Origin: Pseudeuparius sepicola
Taxonomy: Eukaryota; Arthropoda; Insecta; Coleoptera; Anthribidae
Length of the DNA: 64,000 bases
Direction of reading: 5' to 3'
NCBI GenBank assembly: GCA_963920635.1
Contig: OY987303.1
Location: 18,268,175 to 18,332,174, forward strand
The position numbers and the translations under genes are program-made. This document shows positions 27,526 through 38,756 of the stretch, piece by piece; the first letter of the stretch is position 1; the number at the start of each line of letters is the position of its first letter. The notes under the pieces were generated by a model. The model was not told where the DNA came from, made no database searches, and was given only the letters and a program-made list of their open reading frames with translations.

Positions 27526-28440
27526 TAGTGATGTAAAAATTTCTTGTTCTTGTCTTGCTCTTTCTTGTTCTTGTCTTGTTCTTGCTGCAAGAACAAGACA
27601 AGAAGTAGTGGAGCAAGAAGCAAGACAAGACAAGAGTAGCTCCAGCAAGAAGACAATATTTTTGTCAAGAAATTTGCAAGAAACAAGATTTCTTGCTTTC
27701 TACCGATGGCAAGTAAATGAGACAAATAAACAAGGGAAACGTGATTTATTTAAATCATATTAATAAGAAACAAAGTAGGTAATTCTTTTATACAAAAAAA
27801 ACTGAAACTACAGTTTGTTCAGCGAATGTTCGGCCCTACGTCACAACTCCCGTCCTTGTCTTACTCATGAATATACGATGGATATCGGTCGTATATTCAC
27901 GAGTTAGACAAGGACGAGAGTTGTGACGTAGGGCCGAACATTCGCTGAACAAACTATAGGTACCAAGGTAGGTACCTACTTAAATCTTAAATGTGAACAT
28001 GACATTACTGGCATTACTAGTAACTAGTTATCTGTATTTCTTACACTGCCCCATGAATTTAGACAGAGAAGGCATGATTCAGAATTTAGCCTATTTCGGT
28101 GTTTTCTTATAACCAATGATGCCTTCGAAAAAAGTCTTTCGGCAGGAACTGACGTTGCCATAGTACTTAGAATATCCCTGGCCATTTTAGATAAAATAGG
28201 GTGGCTCGCTCGGTGCCGGCGAGCGCGCAGAAGGCGTAAATAAAGGGAATCCCCGAAAAAGAGTTGGGGAATCCCCTAAAAAGCAAGAACAAGAAGTAAG
28301 CAAGAGTCTTGCTAGCAAGACAAGAAATAACTGTGCAAGAAATTTGCAAGACAAGAAGTAGTTTTACATCTTGCCTTGCTTAGCAAGACAAGACAAGAAG
28401 TTGCTGAGCAAGACAAGAAATCTTGTTTTTTACATCACTG
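27526..28440. mobile_element. Non-autonomous hAT element, 915 bp, rich in CTTGT repeats
   Basis: Ends (T/C)AGTGATGTAAAAA with an exact 8-bp target duplication GTAATATC (27518-27525 and 28441-28448), diagnostic of hAT. The inner flanks consist of iterated TCTTGTCTTGTTC-type sequence, inverted between the two sides. The mariner-type MITE 27811-27956 is nested inside. Confidence 0.85.
27811..27956. mobile_element. Mariner/Tc1-type MITE, 146 bp, copy 2
   Basis: It is the same length as the copy at 8122-8267 and nearly identical, flanked by TA (27809-27810 and 27957-27958) and inserted in the hAT element. The arms are more perfectly matched than in copy 1. Confidence 0.85.
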
Positions 28441-28450
28441 GTAATATCTT

Positions 28451-28497
28451 GCCCACAGAAAATATACGCGTAGTGGCGCGTAGCGCATATTTTCTGT
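28451..28497. repeat. Short palindrome around GGCGCGTAGCGC
   Basis: CACAGAAAATATACGCG pairs with CGCATATTTTCTGTG around a GC-rich centre. A similar GCGCGTAGCGC centre occurs at about 48026. Confidence 0.6.
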
Positions 28498-28563
28498 GAT
28501 CTTGCCATTTTCAATATTGTTTTTTATGGTCTGCACTTTCGCGGGGTATAGTCAAATTATTTT

Positions 28564-29156
28564 AAGAAGTCCTTACTGGGACTGTCAATTGGTAATTTCG
28601 CCATCCTAAGTTGGCATCAATGCAGCAAAAAAATGCAACCGGGTCATAAGCCCAGGTCAGTAACGAGCCCATTTGCACAATGAATAAGTACTAATAGCAC
28701 GAACAAGAACAACACAGTAAAACTCACGAAACGTACAAAACCCGCGAATATTTTCACTGCCCAAAGTTTGAACCCTTTTGAACGATCCGGAAAACCTTCA
28801 CTGTCACTTTCACAACACCGAAATAAAATTTGCCTGAGTACGCACCATAGACGCAACCGCAAGTAGCCGATTATACCAAAATACCAAAATGAAAGAGTTT
28901 CGATGACGTTTGAAATTATTATTAAAATGAGTTGTAGTCATAGTTACTTTTATTTGTAGCGATATAATCGCGATTGCAATAAGGTTTTTATTTTATTATT
29001 TTATTTTTCGAATCACTTGGGTAACTTTTCGCACCAAAAATCAATGAGTGACGTCATTAACTGGTTGAGACACATATACAAATATTATACCCATGGTTAA
29101 CAGAAAATTCCTAGGGATTTTGTGGAGAATGCCATCTGACAAAATCGGGACTTCTT
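28564..29156 (-). mobile_element. 593-bp TIR element, intact copy
   Basis: The ends AAGAAGTCC and GGACTTCTT are inverted repeats. The interior matches, in opposite orientation, the two halves at 37101-37316 and 38765-39106. It therefore shows the uninterrupted state of that element. The 72-codon minus ORF inside (28644-28862) has a corresponding 71-codon ORF in the other copy, but both look fortuitous. Confidence 0.75.
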
Positions 29157-29159
29157 ACA

Positions 29160-30935
29160 GTAATCGGGGTATATCTGGCGCACTTTCGAAGGGCATCTGG
29201 CGATGCCCCAAAAATTGGAAACTGGCCGTTCAGAACTAAACCAGAGTTCTTGATAATTATTATACCGTTATTATACTCACTTGCAACTACCTACTTTCAA
29301 TACGTCTGCTGCTAGTATCTACCAATTCCCTTTGCATAGCTTCAGATTTGAACCGTTTCGAGGCTCCTAATATGTATTTTCTCCACAATTGCTCCATCGA
29401 CTTTTTTGCATGGAGCGGTGCCGCACGAATGTGATGGTGACCATACCATACCGAAGATAATACCACATTATCAATCTTGATTGTTGTTTCGTTTCTACAG
29501 CTTTGCGTACCTCATTGGAGATGGAGATAAAAACAGCGAATAGTATAAGTTTTTGCTGCAACTGCATTCAAAATATAAACGCCCAGAAAAATTTAGAATA
29601 CACCGTTTTAAACTTCTGTATATACCAGACACATCTCCCCGAACGCGGACATTCAAACCTTTGGCATTGATTTGAAAATTTATAGGTCATTATCTTTCGA
29701 GTCCGGGACAAGATAGTCGGCAGTATGTTCCGGAACGGCTCCACTCATGCATATAAAAAGGCCGTCCCCCTATGTGTACTACGTCGGATTTTAGGGGAAG
29801 ATCACGACATCACGAACTACTCTTTTATTTTGAGTAATTCTATACGCGCTTGCATGCGATGTGAGAAGGATTTGGTAATCTTGTAAAGAACGCGATGTTG
29901 TTTACGAATTGGTTTGGAAATTTTTAATTTGAGGAGGTTTTGATTATTATTATATTGTTGATATTATTTAGTTTATTGCAGTACATTCGATTTTCGAGAT
30001 ACGTGGTGTTTATTATTTTCCTCAACATTTTTAGCGTTTTTTCTCCAAAGTTTAAAGACACTCAAGCCAAGGAATATGCCAAGTTCTATGTATTACAAAA
30101 TGCGATAATGTCAAGCTCTCCAAATAGCCAATGGCGGAGATATGGATATAATACACCAAATTAAATACCTACTACTACGACGTTCTAAAAAATTTTTCCG
30201 CGTTTGGATACCTTTTTGTTATTATTTTGAAACATAAACTGTTTCTTGTTATTTTTTATTTCTGCCACATTTCCATGGCTTTTATTTTTTAATTTGGAAT
30301 CCGTTCCAGATAACCAAATAAATCAAAGCAACGCACGCACGGGCCCAGGTTTGAAAATGCTAGCCGAGAAAACTGCTGTCAATATGATTGTAAAAAGTTG
30401 CAGCCGGCAGACGAAAATAGAATGGTGGAAGGTCGTGCCGCGACAAAAAGCTACCTAGTTCTCAATGTTTGAAACTTTATAACAATTCACTTGATCAGGA
30501 TCGATTCGATTTTAACTTCGTTGGTAAATAATTTGTTTAAATAAGTAGGTAGTAATCTGAGATTAGAACTGATATCGGTATTTTCGACACAATCGACTAT
30601 AACTATTCGGTATAAATATGTTCGATTAATTCTTGATTCATGATCTTGTAGCTGAGCAAGGGAACTGTCTAGAAAGACGGTGAACATAAATGCGTCATGC
30701 GTACCGTCCATTTTCATTTTGGGTGCTACCACATACTCATTGTCATAGGACGCGGCATTTGGAGTTGTGCCAAACTATATTGAAATTGGAATTGAATCGC
30801 CTTATGTTTTAGTGATTAATACAGGTTTTCCCTCAGGGAAATTAGGAGCAAAAAAATCATGGAGCGATTCTACTCACGAGAAAATCCTCACATACCGTGT
30901 GTCCACGGATGGACATAACTATGGGTGTGAATACA
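29160..30935. other. Intergenic sequence with a possible small gene at 29752-30164
   Basis: A TATAAAA (29752-29758) in a GC-richer stretch is followed by an open frame ending TAA at 30163. This frame has a strongly hydrophobic start and a hydrophilic tail (KFKDTQAKEYAKFYVLQNA, then SSPNSQWRRYGYNTPN). There is no in-frame ATG: the nearest, at 29895, is followed by TAA at 29925. A spliced form using the acceptor TTATTGCAG (29981) is conceivable. I do not recognise the peptide. The rest of the stretch shows nothing. Confidence 0.25.
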
Positions 30936-30938
30936 GAA

Positions 30939-31612
30939 TACAGTGTGTCCCAATTTGATACTGAACACCTCAGAACTATAAGAAGGACAAGGAAAACAAA
31001 TGGTCTCTATTTTTTTATTGGTGGTCCCAAGGGAGAGTATCTCATAGGCGGTGGTATTTGGATGGGGTAATTATTTCATGGCCTGCTATGATTTTTCAAA
31101 ATAGCTAATTTTCAACAAACCCTATTAGGGATTTTTATACGACAAAATGTTATTGAGAAAACTTATTCAGAATGAAAAACTGAGTAGAATTGCAAAATTT
31201 CAAAAGTCTAGGCCTATTTTAGTTTTTAGCTTTTTCGCCTTTTTCTCCCACTTTTTTCGTAGACATGTGTCCTTTCTGGAGCTTTCACGTCAAAATATTA
31301 TTAAGGAAAGTTGATCATCAAAATAAAAATCATAGTAGGTAGGCCTAGCCTTTTAAAATTTTGCGAATCTACTCAGTTTTTCATTCTGAACAAGTTTTCT
31401 TAATAACATTTTGTCGCAAAAAATCCTTAATGGGGTTTCTTGAAAATTTGCTATTTTAAAAAATCATAGCAGGCCATGAAATAATTACCTCATCCAAATA
31501 CTACCGCCTATGAGATACTCTTCCTTGGGACTACCAATAAAAAAATAGGGACCATTTGTTTTCTTTGCATTTCATTTCTGAGGTGTCGAGTATCAAATTG
31601 GGACACACTGTA
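30939..31612. mobile_element. TACAGTGTGTCCC foldback, 674 bp
   Basis: The left end TACAGTGTGTCCCAATTTGA and the right end TCAAATTGGGACACACTGTA are inverted. Long arms continue through AAACAAATGGTC and CTCATAGG and converge near 31275. Noncoding. Confidence 0.85.
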
Positions 31613-31618
31613 GGTATA

Positions 31619-32570
31619 TACAGTGTGGATAGAAATTGTGGAATATTGCTTATATTTCTTAAAATATTCGTCATATCAAAAACATGTTTTAATAAAAGTG
31701 TTAGGGGAAATTATTTCCCGTTTAGTGATATCAAGCAATCTTTCGTAGCACAAAAAATGTGGTTGCCATGGTAACCGATTTAATTTTTTAAGTGGCACCA
31801 TATACTTTTTTTTGGTGAAAATTGATACATTGGAACTTTCTGAATACGATACAATACAATTTTAATACCATAACCAAAAAAATACAAAAAAATTAAGTTT
31901 TCTATTATGCTATTGACAATGTTTATCAAAATAATTATTAACATCAAGTTAGCCATGCCAAAATCATAACAATGCGAAACTGTCACTAGCTCTGTTACTG
32001 TGTACATTGTTACACTAAACGTAGTTTTTTTACTCAATTTTCTGTGTACTTAAGTACTTAGTATGTTAACCTGTATTCTTTCCGTTTCATTTAATTCAAG
32101 CGCCATTATAACTTACTAAGTACTTAAGTAACAGAAAATTGAGTAAAAAAGTACGTTTATTGTAACAGTGCACACAATTGCAAGCAACTGACAGCTAGTG
32201 ACAGTTTCCCATTGTTCTGATTTTGGCATGGATAACTTGATGTTGTTAATAATTATTTTGATAAACATTGTCAATAGCATAATAGAAAACTTTTTTTTTG
32301 TATTTTTTTCTTATGCGACCCTATTAAAATTGTATTGTATCGTATTCAGAAAGTTCCAATGTATCAATTTTCACCAAAAAACGTATATGGTGCCATTTAA
32401 AAAAATCAAGTCGGTTACCATGGCAACCATATTTTTTGTGCTACGAAAGATTGCTTGATATCACTAAACGGGAAATAATTTCCCCTAACACTTTTATTAA
32501 AACAAGTTTTTCATATGAGGAATATTTTAAGAAATATAAGCAATATTCCACAATTTCTATCCACACTGTA
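31619..32570. mobile_element. TACAGTGTGGAT foldback, 952 bp
   Basis: The left end TACAGTGTGGATAGAAATTG and right end CAATTTCTATCCACACTGTA are inverted, and the arms match over most of the element (GTTGCCATGGTAACC; both copies keep GGTTACCATGGCAAC). It starts 6 bp after the preceding foldback. The two similar ORFs on opposite strands (31780-32037 and 32198-32458) are the arms read outwards. Confidence 0.85.
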
Positions 32571-33100
32571 TAGCGGCAACGTAGCGCTATTTATTCTGTG
32601 GTGTGAATAATAAAACAAAATTTGAACCTTCGAGATTCAGGTGTGCTGTGTTATAAAGTGCCTAATTTGAGTCGTACCTTTATTTTTCAGAAATCGAGTA
32701 GGCCTTGGCATTAGCCAAAAAATTATAGTGCCTTTTCTGTAAATGATATATCGAGAAATTTCATTTGGAAAAATTATTCAGAATAATAAAATTATGAATA
32801 CCTAATAAAATTGTGCTTGCCTGCATTAGTTTCTGCGACTTTCAAGCGTTAATTTACCTAGATAAAGTGCCTTTTCTAACAAATATATAGAAAAACTTTA
32901 TAAGAAAATGTTATTCGAGTTTCAAAATAATGGTCTACTTTCATTTTTGGTAGTGGGTATCAATCAAATTTGATTTGATTTGAACAGGTAGGTATTTCAA
33001 ATAACGCCACAGTATTTAGGTCAGAAAACAGAAGTTGCAAACAACTCGCGTAATTTCATATATCAAACGAAAACCATCTGCAATGTAACGACCAATCCCC
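32571..33100. other. AT-rich sequence without features
   Basis: Nothing recognised. Confidence 0.4.
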
Positions 33101-33149
33101 GCAAATCGCCTGCAATCGGAAACTTCCCGTGTACAAACCGAGCTCATCA

Positions 33150-33475
33150 CCATAACCGAACTCCGAAACTACGTCGGCCACAAATCAGCCGCAACTTCCA
33201 GCGGGAAAGCCCCGGAACTCCCCCCGGCAATATCGCAGCTGAAAACCTGATTACGACCGGCAGATTTATATCGGCGCGTAAGTCGCGCTTACAACTTAAT
33301 AAAGGGGGCTCGAGGCCCGTTGCCGTGGCGACGCCGCCGGCGCCTCCCATTGGCTAAACGCCGGAAGGAAGGAAGGAAGGCCTGCCCCACCCCGGCGCAT
33401 AGGTGGCGCAATTATTAGGGGAGAGTTTGGGGAGTTATGAGTCGCAATCGATAAGGAACGAGTTGGAATCGATAT
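33150..33475. promoter_or_regulatory. CpG-rich island with RFX X-box-like and CCAAT motifs
   Basis: GTTGCCGTGGCGAC at 33319-33332 fits the RFX X-box pattern (two half sites around a 2-base spacer), with ATTGG (inverted CCAAT) near 33349. GGAA is repeated four times at 33363, and AATCGATA occurs near 33447 and 33470. On the minus strand GATATAAAT (about 33263-33271) could serve as a TATA box. No adjacent gene is identified. The 67-codon minus ORF over it (33147-33350) shows no motif. Confidence 0.3.
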
Positions 33476-33941
33476 TACTTTTGAGACATTCTTTGGTAAC
33501 TCGTTTGCTGTTATCTAATATACAGGGTGTCCCGAAATTAGCCTGCAATAATTTACCAGCGCTTTCTGCGACCCAAAAATAAAGAAATAAGTTCCTATAA
33601 ACATGGCCACAAAAATGCCCCCTAAGGGGGCTATAAGCCCCCATTTGGCAAGCGATTTTTTTCTAAATATTTCCAGAACGAATAAAGATAAAATTCTGAA
33701 ATTTGATATTTAATAGGTAGAGATAGTTTGACATTCTTCTTCATAGGCGTTCCAAATGGAGCGTCGAGTGGTTACAAATATAGCCTAACATTTTGTGTGT
33801 TTTTTCATCATTTCTTCTTCCAGGCATATCACATGCCAAATTTCTGCAAATATGTAGAAAAAACCGCAAGAAGAAAGGAGAAAGTTGAAGCAACTACGGC
33901 CAGATGTTGCTACCTTGTTCCCGGATTTTTTATCTTTTGTA

Positions 33942-35045
33942 TACAGAGTGTTTTCTATCCTTTCTGACACAATAAAGAAGATGAATCCTCACCTAATTTT
34001 AAGACGAAAATGTGGTATAAAAGTTTTTCGAATGTTGATTCGTTTTCGAAATACAAGGTTTTGAAAACTTTTTTCCTTTTTATTAATTATTAATGGCAAA
34101 CAATATTCTAGTGATATTTGTTAGACACAGGGACTCTTTAAAGTAAGGGGACCCAGCATTATATTTTCCAAAGTGAGGCCTATTCTAACTATCTATGAAT
34201 ATAACAGGTACTTTGATTGTTAGTAAAAATTAATAACGGTTTCCATGATTTCTAAAAATTAGACTTGACAATGTTGTGTATACAAGTGCAGAATGTGGCA
34301 ACTGTCAAATGAAAGAAATTTATTTTATAGTTGAAATTAATTTCCAGCAATTATTTCCACGAATTTAAGTAATAAGTAAGGTAAGTCAGTAGTGCCGATT
34401 TTGCTTATTTAAGAATTTGTAGCTATTGCACCTTGTTACCAGGTTCCTCAATCCATTTGTAATATGAATACTTGAACTTTCTTCCCTTGTTGAATGTATC
34501 TACCCAAGGAACTTTCATAGATTTCGGGTTGGACTAATAATATTAGGTCTAGTAGTTCTGATGATGGTAATTTTTCTCGGTGTTCATTATAAAATTTTTG
34601 TAATTTTATTTCTCTCCCAAGGTACCTCACAAACTTAAAACAAACTTGAAGTCGTAGATAAAAACTCCTTAAAAAAATACCTGTCTGAAGCTACCTGCTT
34701 AATAATTTAAAATTTTCGAAATACGTTTTGACCTACCTACTTATACGTAATGCCCACGTAATAGGAATTGTAGGATTACTAAAGGTGATACAGGAAAAAT
34801 CTGGTTGCAATTATTGGGACTACTACAGGCGGCCGCATTACCTTTAATTGACACATCTGAGTATCTGGAAGTTTAACATTTTAACATTTAATTAAAAAAA
34901 ATTATTGCTGTACCAATTATGTAAAAAACAGTGTTTTAACATACTGTACTTCGAAAACGAAAACTTTTATACTACATATTCATCTTAAAATTAGATTAAG
35001 ATTCACCTTCTTTATTTTGTCGGGAAGGTTAGGAAACACCCTGTA
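33942..35045. mobile_element. TACAGAGTGTTTTC foldback, 1.1 kb, with inner repeat
   Basis: The left end TACAGAGTGTTTTCTATCCT and the right end AGGTTAGGAAACACCCTGTA are inverted. Matching arms include TTCGAAAACGAAAACTTTTA. The interior (34125-34340 and 34790-34880) carries parts of the element found at 60059-60567, so it is a nested or rearranged copy. A 60-codon minus ORF at 34448-34630 is not recognised. Confidence 0.75.
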
Positions 35046-35106
35046 TAGGCAAGGTGACACTTTCATGTTTTCCAGCCACCGGGAAAAAAGTGCTTGCGGT
35101 ATAAAA

Positions 35107-35119
35107 TTTATTGTTTATT
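35107..35119 (-). terminator. Tandem poly(A) signals of the two-exon gene
   Basis: On the minus strand AATAAACAATAAA lies 44-56 nt after the stop codon, and the gene therefore ends just before the neighbouring foldback (ending at 35045). Confidence 0.6.
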
Positions 35120-35162
35120 GTTTACACCAACATACAATAAATTTAACGTTCCAACTATAATT

Positions 35163-35589
35163 TCAGTGCTTTGGTATTTCGTAAATATTTGGTAAAGGCA
35201 GGGGCTTGAAAAAATCAGAGCCAAACTTCTCAAGCCTGAACTCTTCTTGACTTGCCATCCACCCATATTCGTGGTTGGTACTGTTTGGAAAATTCTTTAG
35301 ACGTCGATTGTCTTCCACAACTTGCGTGGTGACTCTTGAAAGAAGCTCCGAACTGTCTGTCTTTTCTTGGAGCTTTTTGTGGAGTTTTCTTTAAGAAAAT
35401 GTGTAAAATACCTACTTGGATTAGGTAACTAAATGAAATAGGGCCTTACTCATATTCTTCCAAAATCCATCCCCAATTATATTTCCAGTACTTTCCAGAG
35501 TCGTCTTCAGAACGAATGTAGGCCTTCCACATTTCTTCTTGTTGAAGAATATCTTTCGTAATGGTTTTGTCTGACTTTCCGAACGCCAT
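35163..35589 (-). CDS. CIMIP1/C20orf85-like small ciliary microtubule inner protein, two exons
   Basis: Exon 1 is 35589-35450 (ATG in CCAACATGG; 46 codons plus two bases), donor ATATGA|GTAAGG. The intron is 61 bp, acceptor TTTCTTAAAG|A. Exon 2 is 35388-35163, ending in TGA. The joined protein has 121 residues. It starts MAFGKSDKT and contains EEMWKAYIRSEDDSGKYWKY followed by NWGWILEEYEKLHKKL. This matches the layout of the LLC1/C20orf85 family (an acidic WK segment, then an NWGF/W motif). The C-terminal half has NHEYGWMASQEEFRLEKFGS and a KPLPLPNIYEIPKH end, like the GW...LE.YG repeats of axonemal microtubule inner proteins. It has no signal peptide or membrane span. Members line the lumen of ciliary or sperm-flagellar doublets. 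In an insect that means sperm tail or chordotonal/other ciliated neurons. The gene is compact and intact. Assignment within the inner-protein group is tentative. Confidence 0.75.
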
Positions 35590-36471
35590 GTTGGAATTGG
35601 GCTGCACAAAAGTTTCAATAGAAAAAAGTAAAATGACAGAAAACGTCAGAGCGCCCCCAGCAAGTGTGTTTACTGTCACTCTGTTTTGTTGTTTATTTTA
35701 GGTGGCCATCGTGAGATTACGCAAGCAGGCCGCCTATTTTTAGTGCGGTATTTACGTACTCCAGATACCCAAGGCGCCCGATTCTTGAGGCGCGTGAAAT
35801 TAACAAAAATAGACTACATTTAGACTATTAATCATTTGCAAAACTTCAGCTATTTTCAGGGTGCGCATACTTGCAATCTTAGTCGCCAAGGTAAAGCCTT
35901 ATAAATAAATTTGTCCGACGCCGCGCTTTCACTTTCGTTATTAGAAAGTAGGTTGGTACCTACCTAATCTTAATGCTCAGGATGATTGTTACCTTTCTAA
36001 AAACGGCGTGAGAAAAATGATGGAAATGCAATTTATGCGTCATATAAATTGGTAGGTACTAATTACTATATACAGGGTGTGTCAAAAGTCAACGTCATCT
36101 CTTGGAAGGCTGATATAATCATCCATAAAATCGAAATACCTATAACCACAGGCCTCTATAGATATAGGTCTGTGCTATAACCATTGAGTAAAGGATATAT
36201 AACCCTATATAGAATAAATACCTATCCTTTGCTCAATGCTATAACCTTATAGCAGTGATATATTGTAATTTTTTGTCACTTTTAATAACTTCTTGAAAAT
36301 CGATATCTTACTTCAGTTTTTCGAGTGCCACAGCACAGCTACAAAATTCCATATTGTAAAATTCTAGTTTTGGTTACCCAACCTTGAATAGAATATTTAT
36401 CACAGTTCAAAATAAAACTAATCTCCAGGTGTTAATTTTTTATTGGCTAAAAAAAGGTCAAAATGTACCAC

Positions 36472-37062
36472 GCTAGCGTGGCCATTTTTTAAAGTTGAAT
36501 AACATTAGCTATTTTTTACATTAAAAAAGATATTATTATTGCTATTTTACTACAAAATAATTAAGAACTCGTATATGAAAACACTTGTTAATTTAAAGTG
36601 ACAAGAATTAATTTGAAACTAGACCAAGACCAAACACAAAAAAAGTCAAATGATAATCTTTTTAAAAAGATGATCAGTATCTCTAATTAAAAAGAAATGG
36701 CTCCTGGCATATGGGACACAAAATGTTTTGATTCTTGGCAACACCAAATTAGTTTGGTGTTTGGTGTTGCTAGCGTGGTCATTTTTTAAAGTGGAATAAC
36801 ATTAGCTATTTTTTACGTTAAAAAAGATATTGTTATTGCTATTTTACTACAAAATAATTAAGAATTGGTATGAAAACACTTGTTAATTTAATGTGACAAG
36901 AATTAATTTGAAACTAGACCAAACACAAAAAAATCAAATGATAATCTTTTTAAAAAGATGATAATTATCTCTAATTAAAAAGAAATGGCTCCTGGCATAT
37001 GGGACACAAATGTTTTGGTTCTTGGCAACACCAAACTAGTTTGGTGTTTGGTGTTGCCAAGA
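36472..37062. repeat. Tandem duplication of a 297-bp unit
   Basis: GCTAGCGTGGCCATTTTTTA starts at 36472 and again, with one change, at 36769. The two units differ by a few substitutions and small indels. Each ends in a CAACACCAAA..TTTGGTGTTTGGTGTTGC hairpin. Confidence 0.85.
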
Positions 37063-37324
37063 TCCAAGCTTTTATTTAACTTGCCCTGTTATACTGTTAT
37101 AAGAAGTCCGAATTTTGTCAGATGACAATTCTTCACAAAATCCCTAGGAATTTTCTGTTATCCATGGGTATAACGTTGGCATATATGCGTGGCAACCAGT
37201 TAAAATAAAATAAAAACCCTATTGAAATCACGATTATACCGCTACAAATAAAAATAATAATTATGACTATAACTCATTTCAATAATAATTTAAAACGTCA
37301 TGTAGGTACTTAAACACTTTTCGT

Positions 37325-38756
37325 CAGTGGCGTGCCCAGGTTAAATTTTCAAACGAAAAGTGAAGAAAAAAATGGAAAACAAAAGAAAAGCCGAAAAACT
37401 ACTCTATTAAACAGAAATGTTATCTTTTATGAGTTAAAACACATGCACACTTTGTAGTCTCAAAACGGATATTCGGATAATGATAATAATTGCACTGTAC
37501 AGTTCTCCTTCTGCGGCGTAGCTACAGGAGTAGGGGTACAGAATACAGATGATCAAATACATCTGTACCGTCAAATGGAACGAATCGGGACGCTTCGCTG
37601 GGGTCAATCGGGACTCGGGGCAAACAGGTTTTCGGGAAAATAACTCGCCGCGGTGTCGCGAGGCTAATGCCATACAGCAAAATTACATTGGCGGAATATT
37701 CTGATAATATTTTTTCGGAGAACATGCAGGAATATTCATAAAAACTGTAGAAACATTATCTGAACATTCAGGCAACATTCAGGTGTTTGCCTTTTGAAGT
37801 TACTATTTCACGTATTATAAATATCCACAAATATTCATTGAAGATTAATTTGAAACTTTAGAAGCATTTTTGTATGTTCTATGTATATCCATTTAATATT
37901 CACGTGTAAATTATAAAATAAAAAAAACGCTAACGCCAGGTGCAGGGTTCGAACCTACGACCATCGATTAACAAGTTCAACGCTCTGACCAACTGAGCCA
38001 TCGACGTGCTTGGAAATATTAGCTAAAAATAGTGTAAGCTAGAGTCTCGGTGACGTCATGATATTCCAGTTATCGCCACTCGTGAACATTGATAAGATAA
38101 GTATATCGTGAATGTCTTATATACAACCATTTGTGAACATTCATAAGATATTTGCTGTATGAATATACTATTTAACATGTTCCAGCAATATTCCAAAATT
38201 GCACATTCCTAAGGTGAACGTGCCTGTAATGTATTTAAGTTAAATGTTCAATTTGTAAATATTAAAGAACCACTAAGTTAGGAATATGTTACACAAGATA
38301 TTGTGGAAATATACATCATTTGGACATTCATCTAATATATTTGTATCTGCGCTTAACAAATATCTTGGTTATATTATGCACTTACTGAACATATTTCGTA
38401 AAATATTTTAACAATGTTTTAGAAATATCCGGGAATATTTTTTGCACATTAGGAACTTATTTTGTATATTAAAAAATATTAGATGCTATATGGGATGTTT
38501 TCAGGTCGGATAGTGGTCGGAACTCTTAGTCCAAGTCCAAATCCAAAAAACGAAAACTTGATTTTGGATTGTAGGTTTATTAAAATCAGTTTTGTTCCTT
38601 TTTAAGAATAGTTTTTTTTTAATTTTTAGTATATTTTTTAACTACCAGTCTTAGATTTTTCTCCCCCCCCCCCTCCCATTCTCCCTCCCCTAAACCTCCA
38701 TTCGCTTAACCCCCGAACCCCCCCCCCCCCAGACACAATTTCTGGGCACGCCACTG
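37325..38756. mobile_element. Non-autonomous hAT element, 1432 bp
   Basis: The terminal repeats are CAGTGGCGTGCCCAG and CTGGGCACGCCACTG, with exact 8-bp target duplication CTTTTCGT (37317-37324 and 38757-38764). The undisturbed element at 28564-29156 shows the pre-insertion site. Poly-C tracts occur near the right end. No transposase is seen. A tRNA-like sequence lies inside. Confidence 0.9.
37932..38010 (-). pseudogene. tRNA-like sequence (tRNA pseudogene or SINE head)
   Basis: On the minus strand GGCTCAGTTGGTCAGAGCG forms a D-arm (box A) and GTAGGTTCGAACCCTGC a T-arm (box B). The anticodon stem is 4/5 paired with loop CTTGTTA (anticodon TGT if real). The acceptor strands do not pair. A T8 run follows, as a Pol III terminator would. 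It is a decayed tRNA or a tRNA-derived SINE start carried by the hAT element. Confidence 0.55.

Noticed and set aside
31780..32458. Pair of similar 85-86 aa ORFs
   Set aside because: Arms of the foldback at 31619-32570, not a gene family.
35446..35679. 77-aa start at 35679 for the two-exon gene
   Set aside because: It begins at GTG; the internal ATG at 35589 has a better context and gives the family-like N-terminus.
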